This document shows positions 31,738 to 41,131 of a DNA stretch of 64,000 nt, in pieces; position 1 is the first letter of the stretch; the number at the start of each line of letters is the position of its first letter. The DNA lies in assembly GCF_001184025.1 (NCBI RefSeq), contig NZ_BBYG01000023.1, forward strand, positions 124,001-188,000, written 5' to 3'. The position numbers and the translations under genes are program-made. The notes beneath the pieces were generated by a model, which saw nothing but the letters and a program-made list of their open reading frames with translations, did not search any database and was not told where the DNA came from. This DNA is from Streptomyces maremycinicus (lineage in GTDB: Bacteria; Actinomycetota; Actinomycetes; Streptomycetales; Streptomycetaceae).

Positions 31738-34620
31738 ATGAGCGAGACGAACCCCGCTGCCGCCGCCGCACCGGCGGAGGCCGCGCCGCACCGCTACACG
31801 GCAGCCATGGCCGCCGAGATCGAGGCGCGCTGGCAGGACTTCTGGGACGCCGAGGGTACGTACGCAGCACCGAACCCGAAGGGTGACCTGGCCGGTGACC
31901 CCGAGCTGGTGGCCCGCCCCAAGAAGTTCATCATGGACATGTTCCCGTACCCCTCCGGTGCGGGCCTGCACGTCGGCCACCCCCTCGGCTACATCGCGAC
32001 CGACGTCTTCGCGCGCTTCCAGCGCATGACGGGTCACAACGTCCTGCACACGCTGGGCTTCGACGCCTTCGGCCTGCCCGCCGAGCAGCACGCCGTGCAG
32101 ACCGGCGAGCACCCTCGGATCACCACCGAGGCCGCCATCAACAACATGAAGTCCCAGCTGCGCCGACTGGGTCTGGGCCACGACAAGCGCCGGTCGTTCG
32201 CCACGATCGACCCGGACTACTACAAGTGGACCCAGTGGATCTTCCTCCAGATCTTCAACTCCTGGTACGACACCGAGGCCGACCGGGCCCGTCCGATCGC
32301 CGAACTGGTCGCCCAGTTCGAGTCCGGTGAGCGCGGTGTGCCCGGCGACCGGTCCTGGGGCGAGCTGACCGCCGCCGAGCGCGCCGACGTCCTGAGCGAG
32401 TACCGCCTGGCCTACGCCTCCGACGCCCCGGTCAACTGGTGCCCCGGTCTGGGCACCGTGCTGGCCAACGAGGAGGTCACCGCCGACGGCCGTTCCGAGC
32501 GCGGCAACTTCCCCGTCTTCAAGGCCAAGCTGCGCCAGTGGAACATGCGCATCACGGCCTACGCGGACCGCCTGCTGGACGACCTGGACGCGCTGGACTG
32601 GCCCGAGGCCATCAAGCTCCAGCAGCGCAACTGGATCGGCCGCTCCGAGGGCGCCCGCGTCGACTTCCCCGTGGACGGCGAGCGGATCACGGTCTTCACC
32701 ACGCGCCCGGACACCCTGTTCGGCGCGACCTACATGGTCCTGGCGCCCGAGCACCCGCTGGTCGACCGGTTCACCCCGGACGCCTGGCCGGAGGGCACCC
32801 ACGACGTCTGGACCGGTGGTCACGCCACCCCGGCCGCGGCCGTCGCCGCCTACCGGGCGCAGGCCGCGTCGAAGTCCGACGTCGAGCGCCAGGCCGAGGC
32901 CAAGGACAAGACCGGCGTCTTCACCGGTGTGTACGCGACGAACCCGGTCAACGGCGAGCGCGTCCCCGTCTTCATCGCCGACTACGTGCTGATGGGCTAC
33001 GGCACCGGCGCGATCATGGCCGTCCCGGCGGGCGACCAGCGCGACTTCGAGTTCGCGCGCGCCTTCGAGCTGCCGATCCACTGCATCGTCGAGCCGACCG
33101 ACGGCCGGGGCACCGACACGTCGACCTGGGAGAACGCCTTCGGGTCGTACGACGCGAAGATCATCAACTCGTCCAACGACGACATCTCGCTGGACGGCCT
33201 GGGCGTCGTCGACGCCAAGGCGCGCATCACCGAGTGGCTGGCGCGCAAGGGCATCGGCCAGGGCACCGTCAACTTCCGGCTGCGCGACTGGCTGTTCAGC
33301 CGGCAGCGCTACTGGGGCGAGCCCTTCCCGATCGTCTACGACGAGGACGGCGTCGCGCACGCGCTGCCCGAGTCGATGCTGCCGCTGGAGCTGCCGGAGG
33401 TCGAGGACTACTCGCCGCGCACCTTCGACCCGGACGACGCGAACACGTCCCCGGAGACGCCGCTGTCGCGCAACGAGGACTGGGTGAACGTCACCCTGGA
33501 CCTGGGCGACGGCAACGGTCCGCGCAAGTACCGCCGCGAGACCAACACCATGCCCAACTGGGCCGGTTCCTGCTGGTACGAGCTGCGCTACCTGGACCCG
33601 CACAACAGCGAGAAGCTGGTCGACCCCGAGATCGAGCAGTACTGGATGGGCCCGCGCGAGGGGCAGCCGCACGGCGGTGTCGACCTGTACGTCGGCGGCG
33701 CCGAACACGCCGTGCTGCACCTGCTGTACGCGCGCTTCTGGTCCAAGGTCCTGTTCGACCTGGGGCACGTCTCCTCCGCGGAGCCGTTCCACAAGCTGTT
33801 CAACCAGGGCATGATCCAGGCCTACGTCTACCGCGACAGCCGCGGCTTCCCGGTGCCGGCCGCCGAGGTGGAGGAGCGCGGCGACGCGTACTTCTACCAG
33901 GGCGAGAAGGTCAGCCGCCTGCTGGGCAAGATGGGCAAGTCCCTGAAGAACGCGGTCACTCCGGACGAGATCTGCGCCGAGTACGGCGCCGACACGCTGC
34001 GCCTGTACGAGATGGCGATGGGCCCGCTGGACGTGTCCCGGCCGTGGGACACGCGCGCGGTGGTGGGCCAGTACCGGCTGCTCCAGCGGCTGTGGCGCAA
34101 CGTCGTCGACGAGAGCACCGGCGAACTGAGCGTCGTCGACGCCGAGCCCGACGAGGACACCCTGCGGGCCCTGCACAAGGCGATCGACGGGATCCGCCAG
34201 GACCTGGAGGGCCTGCGCTTCAACACGGCCATCGCCAAGATCACCGAGCTGAACAACCACCTGACCAAGGCGGGCGGCGCGGTGTCGCGCTCCGTCGCCG
34301 AGGCTCTGGTGCTGCTGGTCGCGCCGCTGGCCCCGCACATCGCCGAGGAGCTGTGGCGCCGGCTGGGCCACACCGACTCGGTCGTCCACCGGGACCTGCC
34401 GGTCGCCGACCCCGCGTACGTGGTGGACGAGAGCGTGACCTGCGTCGTGCAGATCAAGGGCAAGGTCAAGGCCCGCCTGGAAGTCTCCCCGGCGATCTCC
34501 GACGAGGAGCTGGAGAAGGTGGCGCTGGCCGACGAGGCCGTCGTGAAGGCGCTGGGCGGGGCCGGTATCCGCAAGGTCGTCGTGCGGGCGCCGAAGCTGG
34601 TGAACATCGTTCCGGCGTGA
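31738..34620 (+). CDS. leuS: leucyl-tRNA synthetase
   Basis: A 960-aa class I synthetase. PYPSGAGLHVGHPLGY holds the HIGH motif and KMGKS (GKMGKSLKN) is the second ATP motif. The CP1 editing domain lies between them (FTTRPDTLFGATYMVLAPEH and YGTGAIMAVPAGDQRDFEFA). The C-terminal part carries the anticodon-binding and LeuRS-C domains. ATG 31738 follows GAGGAC; a TTG three codons upstream is possible. It is preceded by a Leu-rich leader peptide and attenuator, suggesting response to leucyl-tRNA charging. Confidence 0.97.
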   Translation: MSETNPAAAAAPAEAAPHRYTAAMAAEIEARWQDFWDAEGTYAAPNPKGDLAGDPELVARPKKFIMDMFPYPSGAGLHVGHPLGYIATDVFARFQRMTGHNVLHTLGFDAFGLPAEQHAVQTGEHPRITTEAAINNMKSQLRRLGLGHDKRRSFATIDPDYYKWTQWIFLQIFNSWYDTEADRARPIAELVAQFESGERGVPGDRSWGELTAAERADVLSEYRLAYASDAPVNWCPGLGTVLANEEVTADGRSERGNFPVFKAKLRQWNMRITAYADRLLDDLDALDWPEAIKLQQRNWIGRSEGARVDFPVDGERITVFTTRPDTLFGATYMVLAPEHPLVDRFTPDAWPEGTHDVWTGGHATPAAAVAAYRAQAASKSDVERQAEAKDKTGVFTGVYATNPVNGERVPVFIADYVLMGYGTGAIMAVPAGDQRDFEFARAFELPIHCIVEPTDGRGTDTSTWENAFGSYDAKIINSSNDDISLDGLGVVDAKARITEWLARKGIGQGTVNFRLRDWLFSRQRYWGEPFPIVYDEDGVAHALPESMLPLELPEVEDYSPRTFDPDDANTSPETPLSRNEDWVNVTLDLGDGNGPRKYRRETNTMPNWAGSCWYELRYLDPHNSEKLVDPEIEQYWMGPREGQPHGGVDLYVGGAEHAVLHLLYARFWSKVLFDLGHVSSAEPFHKLFNQGMIQAYVYRDSRGFPVPAAEVEERGDAYFYQGEKVSRLLGKMGKSLKNAVTPDEICAEYGADTLRLYEMAMGPLDVSRPWDTRAVVGQYRLLQRLWRNVVDESTGELSVVDAEPDEDTLRALHKAIDGIRQDLEGLRFNTAIAKITELNNHLTKAGGAVSRSVAEALVLLVAPLAPHIAEELWRRLGHTDSVVHRDLPVADPAYVVDESVTCVVQIKGKVKARLEVSPAISDEELEKVALADEAVVKALGGAGIRKVVVRAPKLVNIVPA

Positions 34621-34660
34621 GTGTGAGCGCCGGCGTGCGGGAGCTGCGCGGGAGCGGGAG

Positions 34661-34728
34661 CTGCGCGTAGGTGTGAGCTGCGCGTGGGTGTGAGCTGCGC
34701 GTGGGTGTGAGCTGCGCGTGGGTGTGAC
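34661..34728. repeat. 17-bp tandem repeat, four copies
   Basis: Units of CTGCGCGTGGGTGTGAG (the first has one change and the last ends in C) run head to tail just after leuS. Function unknown. Confidence 0.85.
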
Positions 34729-34781
34729 GGGGCGGGGCCTGGTCCCTTGGGCCGGTGGGTGCGGCTCCGGGTAGTCCCCTA

Positions 34782-34822
34782 CGGGCAGGTTCGGGGTTCT
34801 TGTGGAACTCCGAGCCTGCCCG
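34782..34822 (+). terminator. terminator after leuS
   Basis: A stem of about 18 bp (CGGGCAGG...CCTGCCCG, with T-G wobbles) and a 5-nt loop are followed by TCTCGTTT. Confidence 0.85.
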
Positions 34823-34896
34823 TCTCGTTTACCGTTTGAAGTGCGGCGTGCCCGATGTGGCGCCGGATGTGTCGTGGCAGTCCGGAGGAGGAGCTC

Positions 34897-35637
34897 GTGG
34901 AAGCAGTGATCGCAGTCGTCGCCCTGCTCTTCGTGCTCTTTCTGGCACTGGGCGCCTACGCCACGGTGAAGGTGATCGGCGCCGCCAAGCGGGGCGTCGA
35001 CCGCACCATCGACCACGCCCGCCGCACGGTCGAGGACCACACCCTGCGCGCCAAGTCCTTCACCCAGTTCGGACCGGCCGGCGAGATCGCGCAGCTCAGG
35101 CTCAAGCTGCGCACGTCGATGCGGGCCACCCAGGACGCGCTGCACGCGGGCGCCACCGAAGACGAGTCCCTCAAGGAGTCCCTCGCCCTGTTCCACAGGC
35201 TCAGCGCGCACGGACACGAGCTGGACAGCGAACTCAAGCGTCTGGAGTCCGAACCGGACCGGGCCGCACTCGCCGCCCGGCTGCCCTCCCTGCGGGAGCG
35301 CACCGAGCGGGTCGCGGGATCGGCCGACTCGCTGCGCTGGGCGGCCCGTGACCGTGCCCGCCGATTCGCGGACGACGACCTCGACTCCCTCAGCGCCCAG
35401 ATCGACGTCGAGGCCGGTGCGCTGCGGCACTGGACCACATCGGACTCCACCCCGCAGACACCGCCGCCCCCGTGGCCCGAGGCGCCGGTCGCCGACGGCG
35501 CGACGGCGGGACAGACCTGGCCGGAGACCCCCGGCGCGAGCACCGGGCAGGATCCGACCCGGCCCGCCATCACCCCGCCGGGACCGCGCCCCGCCTACCC
35601 GTGGCAGAAGAAGCCGCGCCCCGAGAGCACCACCTGA
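34897..35637 (+). CDS. membrane-anchored coiled-coil protein of unknown function
   Basis: A 246-aa protein that I do not recognise. A single N-terminal helix (VIAVVALLFVLFLALGAYATVKVI) is followed by an about 140-residue helical region rich in Arg, Glu and Leu (LRLKLRTSMRATQDALHAG, DSELKRLESEPDRAAL, ERVAGSADSLRWAARDRARRF). A Pro-rich tail of about 60 residues ends it. GTG 34897 sits directly after GGAGGAGGAG. Its plan resembles bacterial membrane-tethered spacer proteins. It has its own unit after the leuS terminator. Confidence 0.75.
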   Translation: MEAVIAVVALLFVLFLALGAYATVKVIGAAKRGVDRTIDHARRTVEDHTLRAKSFTQFGPAGEIAQLRLKLRTSMRATQDALHAGATEDESLKESLALFHRLSAHGHELDSELKRLESEPDRAALAARLPSLRERTERVAGSADSLRWAARDRARRFADDDLDSLSAQIDVEAGALRHWTTSDSTPQTPPPPWPEAPVADGATAGQTWPETPGASTGQDPTRPAITPPGPRPAYPWQKKPRPESTT

Positions 35638-35815
35638 GCCACCGAGAGCACTACCCGGAGCGGAACCTGAGCACGGGGTGGAATCCCGCCCTCCGGGGCG
35701 GCGGTCCGAGCCTGGTGACGCGGCCTTGGATCACCGGCGGTCGGACGGGTACTTGATTCGGTCAAGGGCGGTCCAGCTGTGAGGGGCCGGGCTGCCGCGC
35801 GGGGGCTACGCCAGG

Positions 35816-35828
35816 TAACCTCCAGGTC
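35816..35828 (+). promoter_or_regulatory. -10 element, leaderless start of degV
   Basis: TAACCT lies 7 nt before the ATG. Confidence 0.5.
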
Positions 35829-36674
35829 ATGTCCCGCCATGTCGCGATCGTCACGGATTCAACGGCCTACCTGCCGCAGCGGACGATGGAGCGTCACGGC
35901 ATCACCTCGGTGCCCCTGACCGTCGTCCTCGGCGACCAGGCTCTTGAAGAGGGCAACGAGATCTCGACCCGTTCGCTCGCCCAGGCCCTGCAGAAGCGAC
36001 GGTCCGTCACCACCTCGCGTCCCAGCCCCCGGCTCTTCGCCGAGACGTATCGCAGGATCGCCGACTCCGGTGCCACCGGCATCGTCTCCCTCCACCTCTC
36101 CGCGGAACTGTCCGGTACCTACGACGCGGCGGTCGTCGCCGCGCGTGAGGCGCCGGTGCCGGTCCGGGTGGTGGACACCGGGATGGTCGCGATGGCGCTC
36201 GGCTTCTGCGCGCTCGCGGCGGCGGAGGTCGCGGAGGCCGGCGGCACGGTCGACGAGGCGGTCACCGCGGCGGAGAAACGGGCCGCCGGCACCGCCGCCT
36301 ACTTCTACGTCGACACCCTGGAGTATCTGCGCCGCGGCGGCCGTATCGGCGCCGCCCAGGCCCTGTTGGGGTCCGCGCTCGCGGTGAAGCCGCTGCTCCA
36401 GCTGAACGACGGGTGCATCGACCTTCTGGAGAAGGTGCGGACGGCGTCGAAGGCGATCGCGCGTCTGGAGGAACTCGGGGCCGACCGGGCTGGCAGCGCG
36501 CCGGTCGACATCGCCGTGCACCATCTCGCCGCCCCCGACCGGGCGTCCGCCCTCGCCGACCGTCTGCGGGCCCGCGTGCCCGGACTCGCCGACCTGCATG
36601 TGAGCGAGGTCGGCGCGGTCATCGGGGCGCACACCGGGCCGGGGCTGCTGGGGGTCGTGGTCTCCCCCCGCTGA
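35829..36674 (+). CDS. DegV family fatty-acid-binding protein
   Basis: A 281-aa protein with the two-lobe DegV fold. VAIVTDSTAYLP at the start, TSRPSPRLF, SLHLSAELSGTYDAA and VDTGMVAMALGF line the pocket that holds a fatty acyl chain, and YFYVDTLEYLRRGGRIGAAQALLGSALAVKPLL is the signature of the second lobe. Related FakB proteins present fatty acids to a kinase. No FakA-like kinase is seen in this window. The start is ATG 35829 with TAACCT 7 nt upstream. It precedes the competence-like genes. Confidence 0.92.
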   Translation: MSRHVAIVTDSTAYLPQRTMERHGITSVPLTVVLGDQALEEGNEISTRSLAQALQKRRSVTTSRPSPRLFAETYRRIADSGATGIVSLHLSAELSGTYDAAVVAAREAPVPVRVVDTGMVAMALGFCALAAAEVAEAGGTVDEAVTAAEKRAAGTAAYFYVDTLEYLRRGGRIGAAQALLGSALAVKPLLQLNDGCIDLLEKVRTASKAIARLEELGADRAGSAPVDIAVHHLAAPDRASALADRLRARVPGLADLHVSEVGAVIGAHTGPGLLGVVVSPR

Positions 36675-36704
36675 GGACTCGGCTCACTCGTGTGAGTGGC
36701 GGAG

Positions 36705-36713
36705 TTGTCCACA
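36705..36713 (+). promoter_or_regulatory. DnaA-box-like site
   Basis: TTGTCCACA matches the preferred Streptomyces DnaA box exactly. It is a single site in the 107-bp gap between degV and comEA; I saw no second box nearby. Confidence 0.4.
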
Positions 36714-36781
36714 ACCGGGCCTTCTTCCACGGAAACTGAGCAAGATCATCGCGGTGTGGCGAAGTGTCCGATCCTCGTCGC

Positions 36782-37897
36782 ATGGCACTTCGATCACGTC
36801 CACGCAGCCCGAACGCGACCAGCGGCCCCGGCCGGGGCCCCGGCTCCGACGGCCGATCCCATCGTCCTCGTCCTCGTCCGCCTGGCGGCGGCCGGACCGG
36901 ACATCGGCAGGCCTCGGCGGAGGAGATCCGCCGCCGGGCGAAGGCACTGTTCACGGAACGGCCCCAGGAACAGGGCGAGATGGGGATCGGGCCGCCGGGT
37001 GTCCGGAGGAGGTCCGGTACGGGGCAGGCGGGTACGGGGGGCGGCGAGGTTGTGCAGTACGCCGTCGCCGTTGATGGCGAGGCCGATGTCGTCGGCGGCG
37101 TCAAGGGCGATGCCGCGGGCGGCGAGAGGCGCGAGGGGAGTGCTGCTCGTGTCGTCGGGCCCTGGCAGGAGCGGGTGGGGCTCGCGCTGCGGGAGCGGAT
37201 GCCGGTGTGGCTGCTGGCACGCTGTGGGCTGGAACGCAGGAGCGTCCTCGCGCTCTCGGTGCTGCTCGTCGTCGCCGCTGCCTTCGCCGTGCAGCACTTC
37301 TGGGTGGGCAGGGCCCAGCCGGTGCGGGCTCCGGAAGTGGTGCGCGCCGCCGCCCCCTACGAGGCCGGGGAGCTGAACTCGGCTGCCGGGCCCGCCCCTT
37401 CCGCAGACCCGGCGGGCGCCGGGAGCACGGCCGGGGCCGAGATCGTGGTGGACGTCAGCGGCAAGGTGCGGAACCCCGGCATCCACCGGCTTCCGGCCGG
37501 TTCACGGGTCGTGGACGCACTGGGCGCGGCCGGCGGTGTGCGGCCGGGCACCGACACCGACGGTCTCAATCGAGCGCGCTTCCTCATGGACGGGGAGCAG
37601 ATCGTCGTCGGTGGCCCCGCCCCGCCGGCCGGGGCCGGGGGAACGACGGGTGCGGGGCCGTCCTCGGCGGGTTCCACCGGTGCCGTCATGGGAGCCGGGC
37701 CCCCGGTCCCCGTCTCCCTCAACACGGCCACCGTGGAGCAGTTCGACACGCTTCCCGGCGTGGGGCCCGTGCTGGCGCAGCACATCATCGACTACCGGGC
37801 CCAGCACGGCGGTTTCCGGTCGGTGGACGAACTGCGCGAGGTCAACGGAATCGGCGAGCGACGCTTCGCCGACCTGCGGAATCTCGTGCGGCCATGA
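36782..37897 (+). CDS. comEA: ComEA-like DNA-binding protein
   Basis: A 371-aa protein. A disordered Arg/Pro-rich head of about 130 residues precedes one membrane helix (SVLALSVLLVVAAAFAVQHFWV). The outer part has a SLBB domain (IVVDVSGKVRNPGIHRLPAGSRVVDALGAAGG) and a C-terminal helix-hairpin-helix pair (SLNTATVEQFDTLPGVGPVLAQHIIDYR, LREVNGIGERRFADLRNLV) that binds double-stranded DNA. In competent bacteria it hands DNA to ComEC. The cytoplasmic head is much longer than in Bacillus. Start ATG 36782 is preferred; GTG 36764 is possible and neither has a good ribosome site. It overlaps comEC by 4 bp (ATGA). Confidence 0.88.
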   Translation: MALRSRPRSPNATSGPGRGPGSDGRSHRPRPRPPGGGRTGHRQASAEEIRRRAKALFTERPQEQGEMGIGPPGVRRRSGTGQAGTGGGEVVQYAVAVDGEADVVGGVKGDAAGGERREGSAARVVGPWQERVGLALRERMPVWLLARCGLERRSVLALSVLLVVAAAFAVQHFWVGRAQPVRAPEVVRAAAPYEAGELNSAAGPAPSADPAGAGSTAGAEIVVDVSGKVRNPGIHRLPAGSRVVDALGAAGGVRPGTDTDGLNRARFLMDGEQIVVGGPAPPAGAGGTTGAGPSSAGSTGAVMGAGPPVPVSLNTATVEQFDTLPGVGPVLAQHIIDYRAQHGGFRSVDELREVNGIGERRFADLRNLVRP

Positions 37898-40812
37898 AGC
37901 GCGGAGAGGCCGAGGCCGGAGGTGGTCGAGCCGCAGCGGGAGCGGGTCGCGAAGCGGAAGTGGGAGCCGGGGAGGGAGGGGGTCCCGGTGAGGGAGCGGG
38001 GCGGGGAGCCGGGGCCGCCGGCCGCCGGGCCGTGCACGTGGCCTCCGGGAAGCGGCTGGGTGACGCCCATCCGCGTCAGGAAGGGCCGGCGGATCTACGG
38101 CTCGTCCCACCCGCGCTGGCGGCCTGGGCGACGGCGGCGCTGACGCTGGACGCGTCTTCGGCGGTGGTGGGTGGCGTCGTGGCCGTCTGCCTGCTGACCG
38201 CCGGTGTCCTGCTGATCGTGCGGCGGCGGCGTGCGGCGGGAGGCGGTCCGGGAGCCGGGGCTGTCGCCGGTCGAGGTGTGTGGACCCGGGTCACCGTCGC
38301 CGCTTCGTTGCTCTGCGTGGGCGCGGCCGCGGCGTCGGCCGGGCTGCACGGGGCCGATCTGCGCCGGGGGCCGGTGCCGGAGCTGGCGCGGGAGTACGCG
38401 ACCGTCACCGCCGAGATCGAGATCACCTCCGACCCACGACCGGCCCGGCCCCGGATCAGAGGGGACCATGTGACCCCGGACTCCGTCCTGATCAACGCCG
38501 AGGTACGCGGCGTCGAGGCGGGCGGTGCCGAGGTACGCGGCGTCGAGGGAACGCCCCGGACGGCCCGGACGGCCGTGACGACGCGGGCGCCGGTGCTGCT
38601 GGTGGTGGACGCCAGGTGGCGCCGGGGCGTGGAGCGTACACGGGTGATTCCCGAGGGCGGTCAGGGGCCGGTCCGCGACGCGGCGGGCCACCGAGCGCCG
38701 GGTCATCAGATCTCCAGCCGTCAGATCTCCAGCCGTCAGGTGCCCGGCCGTGAGGTGCCCGGCCGTGAGGTGCCAGGCCGTCAGGTGTCGGGTCAGCGGG
38801 TGTTCGGGGATGTGCCCGCGGAAGCCGGCGGCCGGGTCGGGGCCGGGGGCGTGCCGGGACACGGGGTGCGGTCCGGGGGTTCGTGGCTGGGGCTGTTGCC
38901 GTCCACGCGGGTGCGGGTGACCGGGCGGCTGGTGCCCGCGCTCGCCGGAGCGGACCGGTTCGCGGCCGTGCTGCGGGTGCGGGGCGGCGCGGTGCCGTCG
39001 GTGGTGCGGGAGCCCTCGGGCGCGCAGCGACTGGCGGGGCGGTTGCGGGCCGGGCTGCGGGCGGCCACCGACGGACTCCCGGCGGACGCGAGGGCGCTGC
39101 TGCCGGGGCTGGTCGTCGGGGACACCTCGCGGATCACGCCCGAACTGGACGAGGCGTTCAAGGCGACGGACCTGGCGCACACGCTCGCCGTCTCCGGGAG
39201 CAACCTCACGATCATCCTCGCCCTGCTCCTCGGCCCGCCGGGGTTGGCCCAGCATGTCGAGCGGCGCGGCCTGGCACCTCGCCTCGGCGTCCCGCTCCGG
39301 GCGACCGCGCTGCTCGGCGGCGCGCTCACGCTCGGCTTCGTGGTGGTGTGCAGGCCCGACCCGAGCGTGCTGCGCGCGGCGGCCTGCGGAGCGATCGTGC
39401 TCCTCGCGCTGGCGACCGGCCGACGGCGGTCCCTGATCCCGGCGCTGGCGACGGCGGTGCTGCTGCTGGTGCTGTACGACCCCTGGCTGGCCCGGAGTTA
39501 CGGGTTCCTGCTGTCCGTCCTGGCCACCGGCGCCCTGCTGACGCTGGCGCCACGCTGGAGTGCCGCGCTGCGACGGCGCCGGGTGCCCCCGCGGCTGGCG
39601 GAGGCGCTGGCGGCGGCGGGAGCCGCGCAGGCGCTGTGCGCGCCGGTCGTGGCGGTGCTGTCGGCCCGGGTGAGTCTGGTGGCGGTGCCCTGCAACCTGC
39701 TGGTGGAGTTCGCGGTCGCGCCGGCGACGGTGCTGGGTTTCGCGGTGCTGGTGACCGCTCCCGTGGCGATGCCGGTGGCCGAGGCTCTGGCGTGGTGCGC
39801 GCGTTGGCCGGCCGAGTGGATCGCGGGTGTGGCGCGGACGGGGGCGGCGCTGCCCGGCGGCGGAGTGGACTGGCCGGGGAGCTGGGGCGGTGCGCTCCTG
39901 CTCGTCGTGGCCACGGGCGGGGTGGTGCTGCTGGGGCGGCGGCTGTCGCGGCATCCGTGGCTGTGCGCGGTCTGCGGGGTGCTGCTTCTGCTCGTGGTGG
40001 CGCAACCGCCGCCCCTGACCCGGGTGCTCACGGGCTGGCCGCCCCCGGGCTGGCGGCTCGCGATGTGCGACGTGGGGCAGGGCGACGCGACCGTCCTTGC
40101 GGCGGGCGGGGGCGCGGGCGTGGTGGTGGACGCCGGGCCGGATCCGGTGCTGGTCGACCGGTGTCTGCGCAAGCTCGGGATCACCCGGGTGCCGCTCGTC
40201 GTGCTGACCCACTTCCACGCCGATCATGTGGCAGGGCTGCCGGGGGTGCTGCGGGGCCGGGAGGTGGGCGCGATCCAGACGACGGGGTTCGAGGAGCCGG
40301 TGGACCAGGTGGACTTCGTCCGGCGGGAGGCGGCGGCGAGACATGTGCCGGTGGTGCGGGCCGCGGCGGGGGAGCGGCGGCGGATCGGCGCTCTCGACTG
40401 GGAGGTGCTGTGGCCGCCACCGCATCCGGTGCCGCGCCCGGAGGGGCCGAACGACGCTAGCGTGGCGCTGCTCGTGCGGGCGGCCGGGCTGAAGATGCTG
40501 CTGCTCGGGGACCTCGAACCACCGGCCCAGCAGGCGTTGTTGCGATCGCCGGCGGCTTCGCTGGTGCGCGGGGTGGACGTGCTCAAGGTGGCCCATCACG
40601 GCTCGGCCTACCAGGACCCCGAGCTCATACGCGCCGTGGCGCCACGGCTGGCGTTGATCTCGTGCGGCACGGACAACCCGTACGGGCATCCCGCGCCCAG
40701 CACGGTCGCGGCGCTGCGCGCGGGCGGGGCGGCGGTGCTGCGCACGGACCGGGACGGAGCGCTGGCGGTCGCCGACGGGCCGGGCGGGGAGCTGCGGGTG
40801 GCCCGGGACTGA
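37894..40812 (+). CDS. comEC: ComEC/Rec2-family DNA channel protein
   Basis: A 972-aa polytopic protein. The N-terminal 60 residues are Gly/Ala-rich. A DUF4131-type domain follows. The competence domain starts near LLPGLVVGDTSRITPELDEAFKATDLAHTLAVSGSNLTI with about seven helices. The C-terminal metallo-beta-lactamase domain has CDVGQGDATVL, THFHADHVAG and VLKVAHHGS. The family moves single-stranded DNA across the membrane and the lactamase part may degrade one strand. Residues about 270-305 are six copies of a 5-residue repeat (ISSRQ/VPGRE) encoded by 15-bp DNA repeats. ATG 37894 overlaps the comEA stop codon. Confidence 0.92.
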   Translation: MKRGEAEAGGGRAAAGAGREAEVGAGEGGGPGEGAGRGAGAAGRRAVHVASGKRLGDAHPRQEGPADLRLVPPALAAWATAALTLDASSAVVGGVVAVCLLTAGVLLIVRRRRAAGGGPGAGAVAGRGVWTRVTVAASLLCVGAAAASAGLHGADLRRGPVPELAREYATVTAEIEITSDPRPARPRIRGDHVTPDSVLINAEVRGVEAGGAEVRGVEGTPRTARTAVTTRAPVLLVVDARWRRGVERTRVIPEGGQGPVRDAAGHRAPGHQISSRQISSRQVPGREVPGREVPGRQVSGQRVFGDVPAEAGGRVGAGGVPGHGVRSGGSWLGLLPSTRVRVTGRLVPALAGADRFAAVLRVRGGAVPSVVREPSGAQRLAGRLRAGLRAATDGLPADARALLPGLVVGDTSRITPELDEAFKATDLAHTLAVSGSNLTIILALLLGPPGLAQHVERRGLAPRLGVPLRATALLGGALTLGFVVVCRPDPSVLRAAACGAIVLLALATGRRRSLIPALATAVLLLVLYDPWLARSYGFLLSVLATGALLTLAPRWSAALRRRRVPPRLAEALAAAGAAQALCAPVVAVLSARVSLVAVPCNLLVEFAVAPATVLGFAVLVTAPVAMPVAEALAWCARWPAEWIAGVARTGAALPGGGVDWPGSWGGALLLVVATGGVVLLGRRLSRHPWLCAVCGVLLLLVVAQPPPLTRVLTGWPPPGWRLAMCDVGQGDATVLAAGGGAGVVVDAGPDPVLVDRCLRKLGITRVPLVVLTHFHADHVAGLPGVLRGREVGAIQTTGFEEPVDQVDFVRREAAARHVPVVRAAAGERRRIGALDWEVLWPPPHPVPRPEGPNDASVALLVRAAGLKMLLLGDLEPPAQQALLRSPAASLVRGVDVLKVAHHGSAYQDPELIRAVAPRLALISCGTDNPYGHPAPSTVAALRAGGAAVLRTDRDGALAVADGPGGELRVARD
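38707..38796 (+). repeat. 15-bp in-frame tandem repeat inside comEC, six copies
   Basis: Two CAGATCTCCAGCCGT units and four units close to GAGGTGCCCGGCCGT keep the reading frame. A second duplicated 20-bp segment lies at 38498-38517 and 38528-38547. Confidence 0.85.
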
Positions 40813-40885
40813 GAGCGGGACTGAGAGAGGGCCCTGCCTGACGGCCGGGGATCACCGTCTCCTGGACGTGTCGGAAAATGGTGCG

Positions 40886-41131
40886 GTGAGTGATGTGAGA
40901 CATGTGCTGGTGCTGCCCGATCGCGATGCCGCGGAGGAGGTGGCCCAGGCGCTCGGGGAGCGGTTCGGGGTGCGCGAGGAGCCGAGGGTCGTCCGGGACG
41001 CGCTGGCGGGAGAGGACGACGCGGAGGACGCGCAGTGGCTCGTGCTGCTGCGGGACGAGGAGGAACGCCTCGACGCGACGGTGCTGGACGAGTTCGCGGG
41101 GGAGTGGGAGGGCTGGCGGGAGGAGCCTTGA
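40886..41131 (+). CDS. 81-aa hypothetical protein
   Basis: A small acidic soluble protein (VLVLPDRDAAEEVAQALGERFGV, QWLVLLRDEEERLDATVLDEFAGEWEGW). The alternating strand-helix pattern suggests a compact alpha/beta fold. I do not recognise a family. The GTG lies 6 nt after GAAAAT and no ribosome site is seen. It sits between comEC and holA. Confidence 0.65.
   Translation: MSDVRHVLVLPDRDAAEEVAQALGERFGVREEPRVVRDALAGEDDAEDAQWLVLLRDEEERLDATVLDEFAGEWEGWREEP

Noticed and set aside
31549..35430. A very long minus-strand open frame (about 1,290 codons) opposite leuS and the following gene
   Set aside because: Its translation is Val/Gly/Asp/Arg-rich with no motif. It mirrors the codon bias of leuS, a normal artefact of high-GC DNA. 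Similar shadow frames oppose nearly every gene here.
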